Below are positions 1 through 7,773 of a stretch of 64,000 nucleotides of DNA, in pieces. Under the pieces are notes generated by a model. It was not told the DNA's origin. It saw only the letters and a program-made list of their open reading frames with translations, and did not search any database. Positions within the stretch are counted from its first letter, which is position 1; each line of letters starts with the position of its first letter. This DNA comes from Haloferax larsenii JCM 13917. Its GTDB lineage: Archaea > Halobacteriota > Halobacteria > Halobacteriales > Haloferacaceae. The position numbers and the translations under genes were made by a program. Location of the stretch: assembly GCF_000336955.1 (NCBI RefSeq), contig NZ_AOLI01000021.1:61576-125575 (forward strand), written 5' to 3'.

Positions 1-51
1 GAGCTGTAACGCCGTACGACTATTTTTCACCCGACGCCGCAAAGCGACCGT

Positions 52-615
52 ATGGCCGACGAGTTCGAGGTTCGACCACCACGTTCTACCGCCGAGATGC
101 GGGGCATCCGGCGGGTGAACGCGCGCTGCTGGGTCGAAGCCTACGACCACATCCTCCCGGACGAGGCACTTCCCGACCCGACAATCGAACCCAGCGAGGA
201 GTGGCTTCGCGAGCAGTTCGACTACGCGACCACGCTCAACGAGACCGAGTCCGGGCGATACGTCGTTGCAGTCGAAGAACCCCCATTCGGTGGCGGTCCG
301 GTTGTCGTCGGCTTCGCTGCCACACGCTGGGGCACCGAGGCGAAGTCGTTCGTCGGCGACGACGAAGCCGGGTTGTGGACAATCTACGTCGACCCGTCCC
401 GGTGGGGGCAAGGCATCGGGTCGGCACTGCTCGATGCGGTTACTGCGGCAATTCCCGAGCAGTACGACCGTCTCGTCTTAGAGACCTTTGCCGAAAACGA
501 GGTCGGACAGCAGTTCTACCGGGCGAAAGGGTTCGAAGTGGTCGAGGAATTCGAGACCGAAGTCGGCGACGAATCCTATCCGGCGTTGCTCATGGCCCGG
601 CCGCTCACAGACTGA
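52..615 (+). CDS. GNAT family N-acetyltransferase
   Basis: A 187-residue protein with a GNAT fold: an N-terminal segment with the usual W-EAY substrate-side pattern (about residues 25-32), a central beta strand 'LWTIYVDPSRWGQGIGSAL' (about 108-126) that carries the acetyl-CoA pyrophosphate loop (R/Q-x-x-G-x-G/A as RWGQGIG), and the C-terminal 'N..Q.FYRAKGF' motif. It should transfer acetyl from acetyl-CoA to an amine; the substrate cannot be read from sequence. The start is the first ATG after an AT-rich patch (positions 20-27) that could be a TATA box. Its last codons lie inside a 40-bp tandem duplication, so the stop codon is present again downstream. Confidence 0.85.
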   Translation: MADEFEVRPPRSTAEMRGIRRVNARCWVEAYDHILPDEALPDPTIEPSEEWLREQFDYATTLNETESGRYVVAVEEPPFGGGPVVVGFAATRWGTEAKSFVGDDEAGLWTIYVDPSRWGQGIGSALLDAVTAAIPEQYDRLVLETFAENEVGQQFYRAKGFEVVEEFETEVGDESYPALLMARPLTD

Positions 616-695
616 CCCGGCTCAGGAAAAATCGCACCGGCCGCTCACAGACTGACCCGGCTCAGGAAAAATCGCACCGGCCGCTCACAGACTGA
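597..695. repeat. 40-bp tandem duplication across a gene end, 2.5 copies
   Basis: Two identical 40-bp units (597-636 and 637-676) are followed by a 19-bp partial third (677-695). Each unit starts with ccggccgctcacagactga, which holds the last codons and stop of the acetyltransferase on the plus strand and, read on the minus strand, the last codons and stop of the membrane protein at 685-930. The convergent intergenic spacer was therefore amplified together with both stop codons, leaving both reading frames intact. Confidence 0.95.
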
Positions 696-930
696 GCGCC
701 GCAAAGAGCAGGCACAGTCCGCCGAAGACGAGCAACATGAAGCCGCGTTCGAGACCGTCGCCGTCTATCTCGTCGTCAGGCGGGTCCTCGCGGTTCGGGT
801 CGAGGACGAATTCGGGGTCGTCCGAGCGCGCCACCCGACGGGCGGCGAGGTCGCTCTTGAGCAGTCGCGCACCGAGTGCGAAGCACACGAGACCGAGCAC
901 CGCGGCGACGACGGCGACGACGTTCACCAT
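685..930 (-). CDS. small two-helix membrane protein, unknown function
   Basis: An 81-residue protein with two predicted transmembrane helices (about residues 3-22 and 62-80) joined by a strongly acidic cytoplasmic or external loop with 'DPNREDPPDDEIDGDG'. The charge bias and two-helix layout are typical of small haloarchaeal membrane proteins, but I do not recognise a named family. It lies 24 bp downstream of hisI on the same strand and is probably cotranscribed with it. Its stop codon sits at the edge of the 40-bp tandem repeat. Confidence 0.65.
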   Translation of the reverse strand: MVNVVAVVAAVLGLVCFALGARLLKSDLAARRVARSDDPEFVLDPNREDPPDDEIDGDGLERGFMLLVFGGLCLLFAALSL

Positions 931-954
931 CTGTACTGTGCGAAGTTCATCTGT

Positions 955-1320
955 TCATTCGTCGTATACGTCGTCGGGGTCGAAGACGCGCTCGCCGACG
1001 TTCTCGCCGTCGACAGTCCGGTAGAAACACGACCGGTGACCGGTGTGGCACGCGCCGACGTTCTGGTCGACGAGGTACAACAGCGTGTCGGCGTCGCAAT
1101 CGACGCGAACCTCGCGAATCTCCTGTGTGTGGCCACTGGATGCGCCTTTCTCCCAAAGTTCGTCGCGACTCCGCGAGTAGTAGTGCGCCCGCCCCGTCTC
1201 GATGGTTCGCTCCAGCGCCTCCGGCGAGACGTACGCGAGCATGAGAACCTCGCCCGAGTCGGCATCCTGTGCCACCGCCGGGACGAGACCGTCGTCGCCG
1301 AAGTCGACATCGACCGTCAT
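955..1320 (-). CDS. hisI: phosphoribosyl-AMP cyclohydrolase
   Basis: HisI catalyses the third step of histidine biosynthesis, opening the adenine ring of phosphoribosyl-AMP. The 121-residue product has the family signatures '[13 protein letters not shown]', '[23 protein letters not shown]', the metal-binding 'D-C-D-A-D' stretch and '[13 protein letters not shown]' with zinc-ligand cysteines. It is a stand-alone HisI without a HisE domain. I chose the ATG at 1320 because the family normally begins just before '[14 protein letters not shown]'; an in-frame GTG four codons upstream is also possible. No other his genes are in the window, consistent with scattered histidine genes in haloarchaea. 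Confidence 0.93.
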   Translation of the reverse strand: MTVDVDFGDDGLVPAVAQDADSGEVLMLAYVSPEALERTIETGRAHYYSRSRDELWEKGASSGHTQEIREVRVDCDADTLLYLVDQNVGACHTGHRSCFYRTVDGENVGERVFDPDDVYDE

Positions 1321-1404
1321 GGTTCGGCTCACGGGATGCCGCGTGTTATCTCTTTATGCGTCGTCGCCTGGTTATCCGCGTGTCATGGCCCGACGTGTCT
1401 GCGA

Positions 1405-2412
1405 TTAGACGATTCCGAGGGCCCCGAGGACGCCGAAGAGGAGGTCCCCGTAGACGAACGCGACGACGAGACCGACGAACATCGGGACGATGAACGGGAT
1501 GCCCGGCGACACCCAGACCGCGTCGCGGGTCGCCACGACTTCGAGACCGCCGCGGAGTTTCTCGGGCGTCGTCCCGTAGGCCGACCCGTCGATGTCGTCG
1601 AGGAACGCTTCGGCGCCCCACGGGTCGCCGAAGTCGGTGTCTGTCGCGTCTGCGTCGCTCTCGGCATCGACGTCGGAGACCCCGCCGTCGGTCGTCACCT
1701 CGCGGTGGACTGCGCCGTCCGTCGGGTCGAACGTCTCGCCGATAGTTTCGGGGTCACGCAGGGTCGCGGCGTTCTCGCGGAGGTCCGAAAGCGAGATGCC
1801 ACGCCACCGCAGGTACATCCGGAGCGCGTCGAGGTCCAGTCCGTTTCGGGTGATGCCGTCGGGTGACTCGAAGAGACGGCCGTGCGCCGTCGCCAACGAG
1901 GGGACCGAGACGCGCCGCCCGACGAACGAAAGCGGGAGTTCGAACTCGCCGGCGGCGAGGTTACGGGCCGCGAGTGCGATGGGATACGCGAGGCCGACGA
2001 TGACGGTGTTCGTCAGGATGGTCATCGAGAAGACGCCGAGTGTCGTCTCCGTGAGTGGGTATTCAGTCGCACCGATGACGTAACTCGGGAAGGTCGGCAA
2101 CAACAACGCGAAGACCATGAGTGCCTTCGCGTCGGCGCCGCCGAAGCCGCCGAGACGCCAAAACAGGTAGGAAAGCGGGATGACGAAGAAGACGCTCACG
2201 CCGACGCGAACGAGATAGAGGCGGTCGAAGACCGTCTCCGGTGGCAGGTGGCCGAGGAGTTCCCACGCGAGCAAGACGAGACCCAACGCCGCCAGCGGGT
2301 ACCAGACGATGTTGGGGACGCGCCGCGTGCGAATGTCGCGCCACGCCGTCCACGCGAGGACGGGGACGACCACCAATCGCAGGAGGTCGGGGAGCGTTCC
2401 GATTCCGAACAT
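1405..2412 (-). CDS. pibD: prepilin/preflagellin peptidase (PibD-like)
   Basis: A 335-residue membrane aspartyl protease of family A24. The first catalytic Asp is in the N-terminal 'AWRDIRTRRVPN' motif (Asp at about 24) and the second in the GxGD-type motif 'GGFGGADAKAL' (about 88-98), with surrounding transmembrane helices and a further hydrophobic C-terminal hairpin. It cleaves class III signal peptides of type IV pilins and archaellins after a conserved Gly; the pilin at 11437-11967 carries exactly such a signal. A long soluble, acidic insertion (about residues 165-295) separates the catalytic core from the last helices. The gene starts just beside the toxin-antitoxin insertion. Confidence 0.9.
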   Translation of the reverse strand: MFGIGTLPDLLRLVVVPVLAWTAWRDIRTRRVPNIVWYPLAALGLVLLAWELLGHLPPETVFDRLYLVRVGVSVFFVIPLSYLFWRLGGFGGADAKALMVFALLLPTFPSYVIGATEYPLTETTLGVFSMTILTNTVIVGLAYPIALAARNLAAGEFELPLSFVGRRVSVPSLATAHGRLFESPDGITRNGLDLDALRMYLRWRGISLSDLRENAATLRDPETIGETFDPTDGAVHREVTTDGGVSDVDAESDADATDTDFGDPWGAEAFLDDIDGSAYGTTPEKLRGGLEVVATRDAVWVSPGIPFIVPMFVGLVVAFVYGDLLFGVLGALGIV

Positions 2413-2480
2413 ACCGGCAGACGGATTGCCGGGGAGTTAGGTGTTCGGGAAGGTTCTCAGTGTCGATAGTGCAAGTGCCG

Positions 2481-2546
2481 GAGCTGTCGCTCCCCGAGTA
2501 GCGTCGAAAGAAAAGACTGAGTTGGCGTCTTAGATGACGCGGTTCT
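2481..2546. repeat. left copy of direct repeat flanking the toxin-antitoxin pair
   Basis: These 66 bp match 3258-3322 with a few substitutions and one single-base gap. The copy includes, on the minus strand, the last codons and stop of the ferredoxin gene (stop plus codons for I, V, R, N) and the sequence just downstream of that gene. No more of the ferredoxin gene is present here, so this is an isolated duplicate of its 3' end lying on the far side of the toxin-antitoxin pair. Confidence 0.9.
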
Positions 2547-2573
2547 TTCAGCAGTTGTCTCACCCACCCCGTG

Positions 2574-2624
2574 TAGTGGGTAATAGTGGGCAAGAGTTAT
2601 TCAGCAATGGGTCATAGTGGGCAA
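2574..2624 (+). promoter_or_regulatory. repeated decamers before the antitoxin gene, possible operator
   Basis: The decamer tagtgggtaa (2574-2583) is followed directly by tagtgggcaa (2584-2593), and tagtgggcaa recurs at 2615-2624, ending four bases before the antitoxin ATG at 2629. Repeats in this position are what an autoregulating antitoxin-toxin complex would be expected to bind. The operator role is inference. Confidence 0.45.
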
Positions 2625-2628
2625 CACG

Positions 2629-2865
2629 ATGAAAGTAGACGCCCGAGACCTGCGAACCAACGACACCGACGACCGGGGTCGAATTTACCTCGGGACGGAG
2701 TACGCGAACAAGCGCGTGACCGTCGCCGTAGTAGAAGTCGAAAACGACCAGCCCGACGAGGACGAACTCGCCGCCGCCTACCGAGAGGCGTCGGAAAGTG
2801 CGGAATCGCTGGCCGAAGCGTGGGACGACACGTCGGACGAGGCGTGGAACGGACTGGATGAATGA
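2629..2865 (+). CDS. MazE-like antitoxin of a type II toxin-antitoxin pair
   Basis: A 78-residue acidic protein. Its N-terminal half 'DDRGRIYLGTEYANKRVTV' looks like the DNA-binding swapped-hairpin (AbrB/MazE) fold of archaeal antitoxins; the C-terminal half is a very acidic helix that would wrap the toxin. The stop overlaps the toxin start by four bases (ATGA), typical of coupled toxin-antitoxin translation. I chose the ATG at 2629 rather than the in-frame GTG at 2617, which falls inside the repeated decamer. It would neutralise the toxin and repress its own operon. The family assignment rests on motif shape and on the neighbour. Confidence 0.7.
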   Translation: MKVDARDLRTNDTDDRGRIYLGTEYANKRVTVAVVEVENDQPDEDELAAAYREASESAESLAEAWDDTSDEAWNGLDE

Positions 2866-3215
2866 GCGAGGAGACGGCAGTTCGACGCGGTGACGTCGTC
2901 ATCGTCCGGTTGGACCCCACTGAAGGCCACGAAATGAAGAAGACACGGCCAGCGGTCGTCGTCCAGAACGACATCGGGAACGCGAATGCGAGTACAACCA
3001 TCGTCGCACCCGCGACGGGCACGTACCGAGGCTACCCGTTCGAGGTACTGGTCGAATCTGACAGCTCGCCGTTCGAGAAGGACTCGTCGGTCCGTCTCGA
3101 CCAGATTCGGGTCGTCTCCATCGAGAAGCGGATTCACTCGGTCGTCGGGAATCTGGACGCGGGAACGATGGGTCAGGTAGACGACGCACTGAAACTAAGC
3201 CTCGGACTCAACTGA
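2862..3215 (+). CDS. MazF/PemK-type toxin (endoribonuclease family)
   Basis: A 117-residue protein with the PemK/MazF signatures: 'RRGDVVIVRLDPTEGHEMKKT' with the beta1-beta2 loop, 'RPAVVVQND' carrying the conserved catalytic-site Arg, then 'TTIVAPATG' with the conserved Thr, and 'VRLDQIRVV..KR'. Members of this family are sequence-specific mRNA interferases. All core motifs are intact, so it looks functional. It is translationally coupled to the antitoxin. The pair is bounded by direct repeats of the ferredoxin gene end, which suggests it arrived as a cassette. Confidence 0.88.
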   Translation: MSEETAVRRGDVVIVRLDPTEGHEMKKTRPAVVVQNDIGNANASTTIVAPATGTYRGYPFEVLVESDSSPFEKDSSVRLDQIRVVSIEKRIHSVVGNLDAGTMGQVDDALKLSLGLN

Positions 3216-3257
3216 GAGTATTGACCTCCTCCCGCGTCTGGCGTCGCAGGAATCACA

Positions 3258-3322
3258 GAGCTGTCGCTCCCCGTGCAGCGTCAAAGAAAGGACTGAGTTA
3301 GCGCCTTAGATGACGCGGTTCT
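3258..3322. repeat. right copy of direct repeat flanking the toxin-antitoxin pair
   Basis: This 65-bp copy is the resident one: it spans the 3' end of the ferredoxin gene (stop at 3306-3308) and its downstream flank. It matches 2481-2546. The two copies bracket about 710 bp holding only the toxin-antitoxin genes and their control region. Confidence 0.9.
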
Positions 3323-3695
3323 GCAGGTAGTCGAGGTGCTTCGCGTTGTAGACGATCTTGACCTCGTCCGCAGTAGGCGAACCGATGCAGGTCAGACGAA
3401 CGTTCTTGTCGTTGACTTCCTCGTCGGAGAGGATCTGCTGCATGTCCATCTCGATGTCGCCTTCCTTGACGATAGCTGCACAGTTCGCACAGGCACCTGC
3501 GCGGCAGCTGAAGGGCCAGTCGTAGCCCTGCGCCTCGGCGGCTTCGAGGATGTATTCGCCCTGGTTGACTTCGAGTTCGCCGAAGTCTTCGGCGTCGAGA
3601 CCGGCGTCAGCAGCCTTCTCGAAGAGGTCCTCGTCGTCGAGGTCCCATCCCTGGTCGTCGAGAGCTTCGTAGTTGAGGTAGGTTACCGTGGGCAT
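3306..3695 (-). CDS. fer: [2Fe-2S] ferredoxin, halophilic plant type
   Basis: A 129-residue plant-type ferredoxin. Cluster ligands are visible in 'CRAGACANC' (C-x4-C-x2-C) and in 'RLTCIGSP' about 35 residues later. As in other halophilic ferredoxins the N-terminus carries an extra acidic domain ('[19 protein letters not shown]') that helps stability at high salt. It serves as a cytosolic electron carrier, for example for 2-oxoacid:ferredoxin oxidoreductases. The ATG at 3695 begins the conserved '[10 protein letters not shown]' N-terminus. Its 3' end has been duplicated on the other side of the toxin-antitoxin pair. Confidence 0.94.
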   Translation of the reverse strand: MPTVTYLNYEALDDQGWDLDDEDLFEKAADAGLDAEDFGELEVNQGEYILEAAEAQGYDWPFSCRAGACANCAAIVKEGDIEMDMQQILSDEEVNDKNVRLTCIGSPTADEVKIVYNAKHLDYLQNRVI

Positions 3696-3838
3696 CAACA
3701 AGCGGTTCGGTGGCCACACCATTAGACTTTGCTGTTCATTCCGACTGGAATCGACCGGCGTGAGCGGTTCTCATACGGTGTTTTTCGTCACAAATGACCT
3801 TGCAAAATGGCCAGCGAAACCGACGACCCGCTGCGGCC

Positions 3839-5020
3839 TCAGAAGAAGTTCGACGAGAACAGCGCGTAGGAGGCAATCGCCGACAGCGACGGCGTCAGCA
3901 TCCAGAAGAAGATGACGCGACCGGTCGTGCCGGGGTCGAACAGGTCGTGCGCGGAGAGTTCGTCGGGGGCTTCCTCGCCCATCTTCGGGACTTCGTCTTC
4001 TCGCTCGACGGTGAGTGCGTTGACCGACACTTGCGGGGCTTCGCCGCCGAGTGCGTCACCGAGCGTAACGGTCCGAGTGGCGCGGCCCCAGCCGAGGCCG
4101 ACGATACACATCGTCGCGCTGACCGCGAGACTGGCCGGGATGCCGATTGCCGAGAGAAAGGAGATAAGCGACGCACTGACCGTTTCGACGATGAGCGCGG
4201 CGAGAATCGGCAGTTCCGTGAGGTCGTTGCCGACGGTGTCGAGCGTCCGGCGAGCGATGGTAAAGGCCCCGAGACCGATAGCGCCGCCAGCGAGGAGGAT
4301 ACCCGTGTTCATCTCCAGTGCGCCGTTGCCGACGAGTGGCGCGACCGCGTTGGCGACGTTCGACGCGCCAGCGGAGAACGCCATGTAACACGCGACGACG
4401 ACGACGAGCACGGTACTCCCGAACTCTCGCATCGTCGTGTTCGGACCGAGTCGAACCCGCGGAATCACCGAACTACGGTCGAGGGTGACGAGTGCGCCGG
4501 GCGTCTGGTCGAGTTGGAGCCACGCGTCGAGATAAGGGTAGACGTAGCGGCCGAGAACGGCGCAAATCCAGAAGGCGATGACCGGCGCGACAATCCACCA
4601 CGAGATGATTTCGAGCATCACGTCCGAGTTGAGCGAGCCGCGTGCGAGGCCGAGGCCAGCGATGGCTCCGACGGCCGTCATCGACGTGGAGGCCGGAACG
4701 CCGAACGTGTTGGACACGAGGAGAGCGAGACCGACGAAAAAGAGGACAGCGACGGTTGCCAAGAGGGTGAACTCACTCTGCGGGACGATTTCGCCACCCA
4801 TCTTTGCGACCACTTCGCGACCGATGGTCCACCCGCCAAGTAAGGCGAACGCAGTCATCAACCCGGCGGCGGCGAGTTTACCGAGGACCTGGCTCCCGAC
4901 GGCCGGGCCGAAGGCAACTCCCGTCGACGAGCCGCCGATGTTGAATCCGACGAACACTGCGACCAGGAGTCCGACGAAGAGGAGTGCTTCTACCACGACG
5001 TGTCCTTGTTGTTGAGACAC
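3839..5020 (-). CDS. inorganic phosphate permease, Pit (PHO4) family
   Basis: A 393-residue integral membrane protein. It has the duplicated Pit signature, with 'GFNIGGSSTGVAFGPAVGS' near the N-terminus and the second copy 'AFSAGASNVANAVAPLVG' in the C-terminal half, and around ten hydrophobic helices. It would import inorganic phosphate by cation symport. The start is a GTG ('VSQQQGHVVVEALLF') because no ATG precedes the first helix. It stands alone between the ferredoxin gene and metY. Confidence 0.9.
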   Translation of the reverse strand: MSQQQGHVVVEALLFVGLLVAVFVGFNIGGSSTGVAFGPAVGSQVLGKLAAAGLMTAFALLGGWTIGREVVAKMGGEIVPQSEFTLLATVAVLFFVGLALLVSNTFGVPASTSMTAVGAIAGLGLARGSLNSDVMLEIISWWIVAPVIAFWICAVLGRYVYPYLDAWLQLDQTPGALVTLDRSSVIPRVRLGPNTTMREFGSTVLVVVVACYMAFSAGASNVANAVAPLVGNGALEMNTGILLAGGAIGLGAFTIARRTLDTVGNDLTELPILAALIVETVSASLISFLSAIGIPASLAVSATMCIVGLGWGRATRTVTLGDALGGEAPQVSVNALTVEREDEVPKMGEEAPDELSAHDLFDPGTTGRVIFFWMLTPSLSAIASYALFSSNFF

Positions 5021-5083
5021 AAAAGGAGCGGTGGTCCTGCCAGCCAGTTCACCCTCGGCCGACGGCGGGACGTGGCGCTGAAC

Positions 5084-6379
5084 TCAGTCCGACGCCGACC
5101 GAATCGCCTGGTCGAGGTCGGCGATGATGTCGTCTACGTCCTCGATGCCGACCGACAGACGAACCATGTCGGGCGTGACGCCCGCGGCGGCCTGCTCCTC
5201 GTCGGTGAGTTGCTGGTGGGTTGTCGATGCCGGGTGGATGACGAGCGTCTTCGCGTCGCCGACGTTTGCCAGAAGCGACGCGAGTTCGACGTTGTTGACG
5301 GTCCCTTTGGCGGCCTCGTAGCCGTCGGCGAGACCGAAGGTAATCATGCCGCCGTAGCCACCATCGAGGTACTCGCTCGCTTCCTCGTGGGTCTCGTGCG
5401 ATTCGAGACCGGGGTAGTTCACCCACGACACCTTCTCGTGGTCGTCGAGGAACTCGGCGACGGCCTGTGCGTTCTCGCAGTGCGCCCGCATCCGCAGCGG
5501 GAGCGATTCCAGCTTTTCGAGCGTCTGCCACGCGTCGAACGGCGACTGTGCGTTCCCGAGGTCGCGCAGACCGCGGGCGATGGCGGCGTAGGTGAACGCG
5601 GCGTCGCCGAACGTCTCGGCGAAGTTGACGCCGTGATAGGCCGGGTTCGGCTTCGCAATCTCGGGGTAGTCGTCGGCGTACTCTTCCCACGGGAAGCTAC
5701 CGCCGTCGATGAGGACACCGCCGATGGTCGTCCCAGCGCCGTGAATCCACTTCGTCGTGGACTGCCAGACGATGTCTGCACCGTGTTCGATTGGGTTGCA
5801 GAGATACGGCGTCGCGAACGTGTTGTCCACGACGAGCGGGACACCGTGGTCGTGAGCCACGTCGGCGATAGCCTCGATGTCGGGCGTCACGAGCGCCGGG
5901 TTGCCGATGGTTTCGAGATGGACGTACGCGGTGTCCTCGTCGATGGCTTCCTCGTAGGCGTCAACGTCGAGCGTGTCGACGAACTTCGTGGTGACGCCAC
6001 GGCGCTCGACCGTGTGGGTGAGGTACGTGTAGGTCCCGCCGTACAGCGACGAGGCGGAGACGATGTTGTCGCCCGCGGAGGCGAGCAGGAAGTTCGCGAG
6101 GTCGAACGCGGCCATCCCGGACGACGTGGCCGCGGCACCGACGCCGCCTTCGAGAGACGCGAGGCGCTCTTGGAGCATCCCGACGGTCGGGTTCATCAGT
6201 CGGGAGTAGATGTGACCCGGCTTTTCGAGGGCGAACTGGGCGGCCGCGTCGGCGGCGTCGTCGAAGACGTACGACGTAGTCTGGTAGAGTGGCGGTGCAC
6301 GGGCACCGGTCGAGGGGTCTGGGTCCTGTCCGGCGTGCAGGCTCCGGGTGTGGAACCCGGGCGTCTCGTCGTCGCTCAT
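5084..6379 (-). CDS. metY: O-acetylhomoserine sulfhydrylase (MetY), first copy
   Basis: A 431-residue PLP-dependent enzyme of the Cys/Met metabolism family. It shows '[25 protein letters not shown]', the cofactor-phosphate region 'SSGMAAFDLANFLLASAGDNIV', '[22 protein letters not shown]' and the lysine motif 'STTKWIHGAGTT' (Lys binds PLP). MetY condenses O-acetylhomoserine with sulfide to give homocysteine. It sits 146 bp downstream of metX and is transcribed in the same direction. Length and motifs fit MetY better than cystathionine gamma-synthase. A second, longer paralogue lies on the other side of metX. Confidence 0.88.
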   Translation of the reverse strand: MSDDETPGFHTRSLHAGQDPDPSTGARAPPLYQTTSYVFDDAADAAAQFALEKPGHIYSRLMNPTVGMLQERLASLEGGVGAAATSSGMAAFDLANFLLASAGDNIVSASSLYGGTYTYLTHTVERRGVTTKFVDTLDVDAYEEAIDEDTAYVHLETIGNPALVTPDIEAIADVAHDHGVPLVVDNTFATPYLCNPIEHGADIVWQSTTKWIHGAGTTIGGVLIDGGSFPWEEYADDYPEIAKPNPAYHGVNFAETFGDAAFTYAAIARGLRDLGNAQSPFDAWQTLEKLESLPLRMRAHCENAQAVAEFLDDHEKVSWVNYPGLESHETHEEASEYLDGGYGGMITFGLADGYEAAKGTVNNVELASLLANVGDAKTLVIHPASTTHQQLTDEEQAAAGVTPDMVRLSVGIEDVDDIIADLDQAIRSASD

Positions 6380-6525
6380 GATTCGACTCTCGGAGCGGAC
6401 GGGCGTAAATCGGGGTGTCGGACGCAATTCCCGCCGGTGTCTGAGATGTGGTGGCACGCGATGCTAACCACGCCGCACGTGACGGGTGACGAACAGCTGA
6501 AAGCGACAGTCGGTTGGCGGCCTGA

Positions 6526-7773
6526 TTAGCGACTGAACAGCGACGAGTGGACCGGCGCGAAGTCCGTCTCGGAGTCCGGTTCGCCCCCGTCAGGTGCGGT
6601 GTCGGTGACGGCCCGCCCCTCGACACCGGCGATGAGGAAGGCATCGAGTGGCGGCCCGACCTTCTCGGGTTCGACGAGGAAGGCGTCGTGGCCGTGGTCC
6701 GATTCGACGACGTGGTGTGCGACGGGCACGTCGACGCTGCGGAAGGCCTCCGCCACCGACTCGGACTGCTCGGTCGTGAAGTGCCAATCGCCCGTAAACG
6801 AGAGGAGCAACGCCTCGCCTTCGAACGCCGAGAGCGCCGCCGCGTCGGACTCGTAGCCCTCCGCGAGGTCGTAGTCGTCCATCGCGCGGGTGAGATACAA
6901 GTAGGAGTTCGCGTCGAACCGGTCGGCGAACTTCTCGGCCTGGTAGTCGAGGTACGACTCCACCTCGCGGTAGGGGAAGAACATCGCCGCCGGGTCGGCG
7001 GGGTAGGCGTCTCCGCGACCCCCGCGCCCCGCAGACCGACGCCCGAACTTGCGGTCCATCGAGTCCTTCGAGAGATACATCAGGTGGCCGATTTGCCGGG
7101 CGAGGCCGAGTCCCTGTTCGGGGTCGGCCCGGTCCTCGCCGTAGTAGTCGCCGCCGTTCCAGTTCGGGTCGGTCGTGATGGCCCGACGGGCAATCGCATC
7201 GAGGCCGAGACACTGCGGGTCGAGGCGAGCCGCGGACGCGACGACGACGAGTCTATCCAGGTCGTCGGGGTACTGCACGGCCCAGTCGAGGGCGTTCATC
7301 CCGCCGACAGAGCCGCCGACGACGGCGTGGAGTCTGCCGATGCCGATGTGGTCGAGGAGGAGTCGCTGCGCGCGCGTCCAGTCGCCGACGGTGACTGGCG
7401 GGAAGTCAGTCCCCCACGGTTCGCCGTCGGGGCCCTCACTTGCCGGGCCACTCGTGCCGTAACACGACCCCGGAACGTTCACGCAGACGACGTAGTACTC
7501 GTTCGTGTCGATGGCCTTGCCGGGGCCGACGATGTCGGACCACCACGCGCTGGCCTGTCCAGAGACGCCCGAGTCGGTGCCGCGCCCCGCGACGTGCTGG
7601 CTCCCGGTGAGACCGTGGCAGACGAGAACCGCGTTCTCGCCCGTGAACTCGCCGTATGCCTCGTAGGCGACCTGCATGTCGGTGATGACCTCGCCCGACT
7701 CGAAGCGGAACTCGCCGACGTTCACGGTGTCCGATTCGACCTGCCGCCCGATTGGAGTTCGTGTACGGCTCAT
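6526..7773 (-). CDS. metX: homoserine O-acetyltransferase
   Basis: A 415-residue alpha/beta-hydrolase-fold enzyme that acetylates homoserine to feed MetY. The nucleophile elbow is '[15 protein letters not shown]' (G-x-S-x-G), with the later Asp in '[12 protein letters not shown]' and catalytic His in '[14 protein letters not shown]'. The oxyanion region '[12 protein letters not shown]' and the MetX-typical '[18 protein letters not shown]' are also present. The ATG at 7773 overlaps the stop of the upstream metY paralogue by four bases (ATGA), so the two are translationally coupled. The open frame extends far upstream, but that extension runs antisense-like through metY2 and has arginine-rich shadow composition. 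Confidence 0.92.
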   Translation of the reverse strand: MSRTRTPIGRQVESDTVNVGEFRFESGEVITDMQVAYEAYGEFTGENAVLVCHGLTGSQHVAGRGTDSGVSGQASAWWSDIVGPGKAIDTNEYYVVCVNVPGSCYGTSGPASEGPDGEPWGTDFPPVTVGDWTRAQRLLLDHIGIGRLHAVVGGSVGGMNALDWAVQYPDDLDRLVVVASAARLDPQCLGLDAIARRAITTDPNWNGGDYYGEDRADPEQGLGLARQIGHLMYLSKDSMDRKFGRRSAGRGGRGDAYPADPAAMFFPYREVESYLDYQAEKFADRFDANSYLYLTRAMDDYDLAEGYESDAAALSAFEGEALLLSFTGDWHFTTEQSESVAEAFRSVDVPVAHHVVESDHGHDAFLVEPEKVGPPLDAFLIAGVEGRAVTDTAPDGGEPDSETDFAPVHSSLFSR

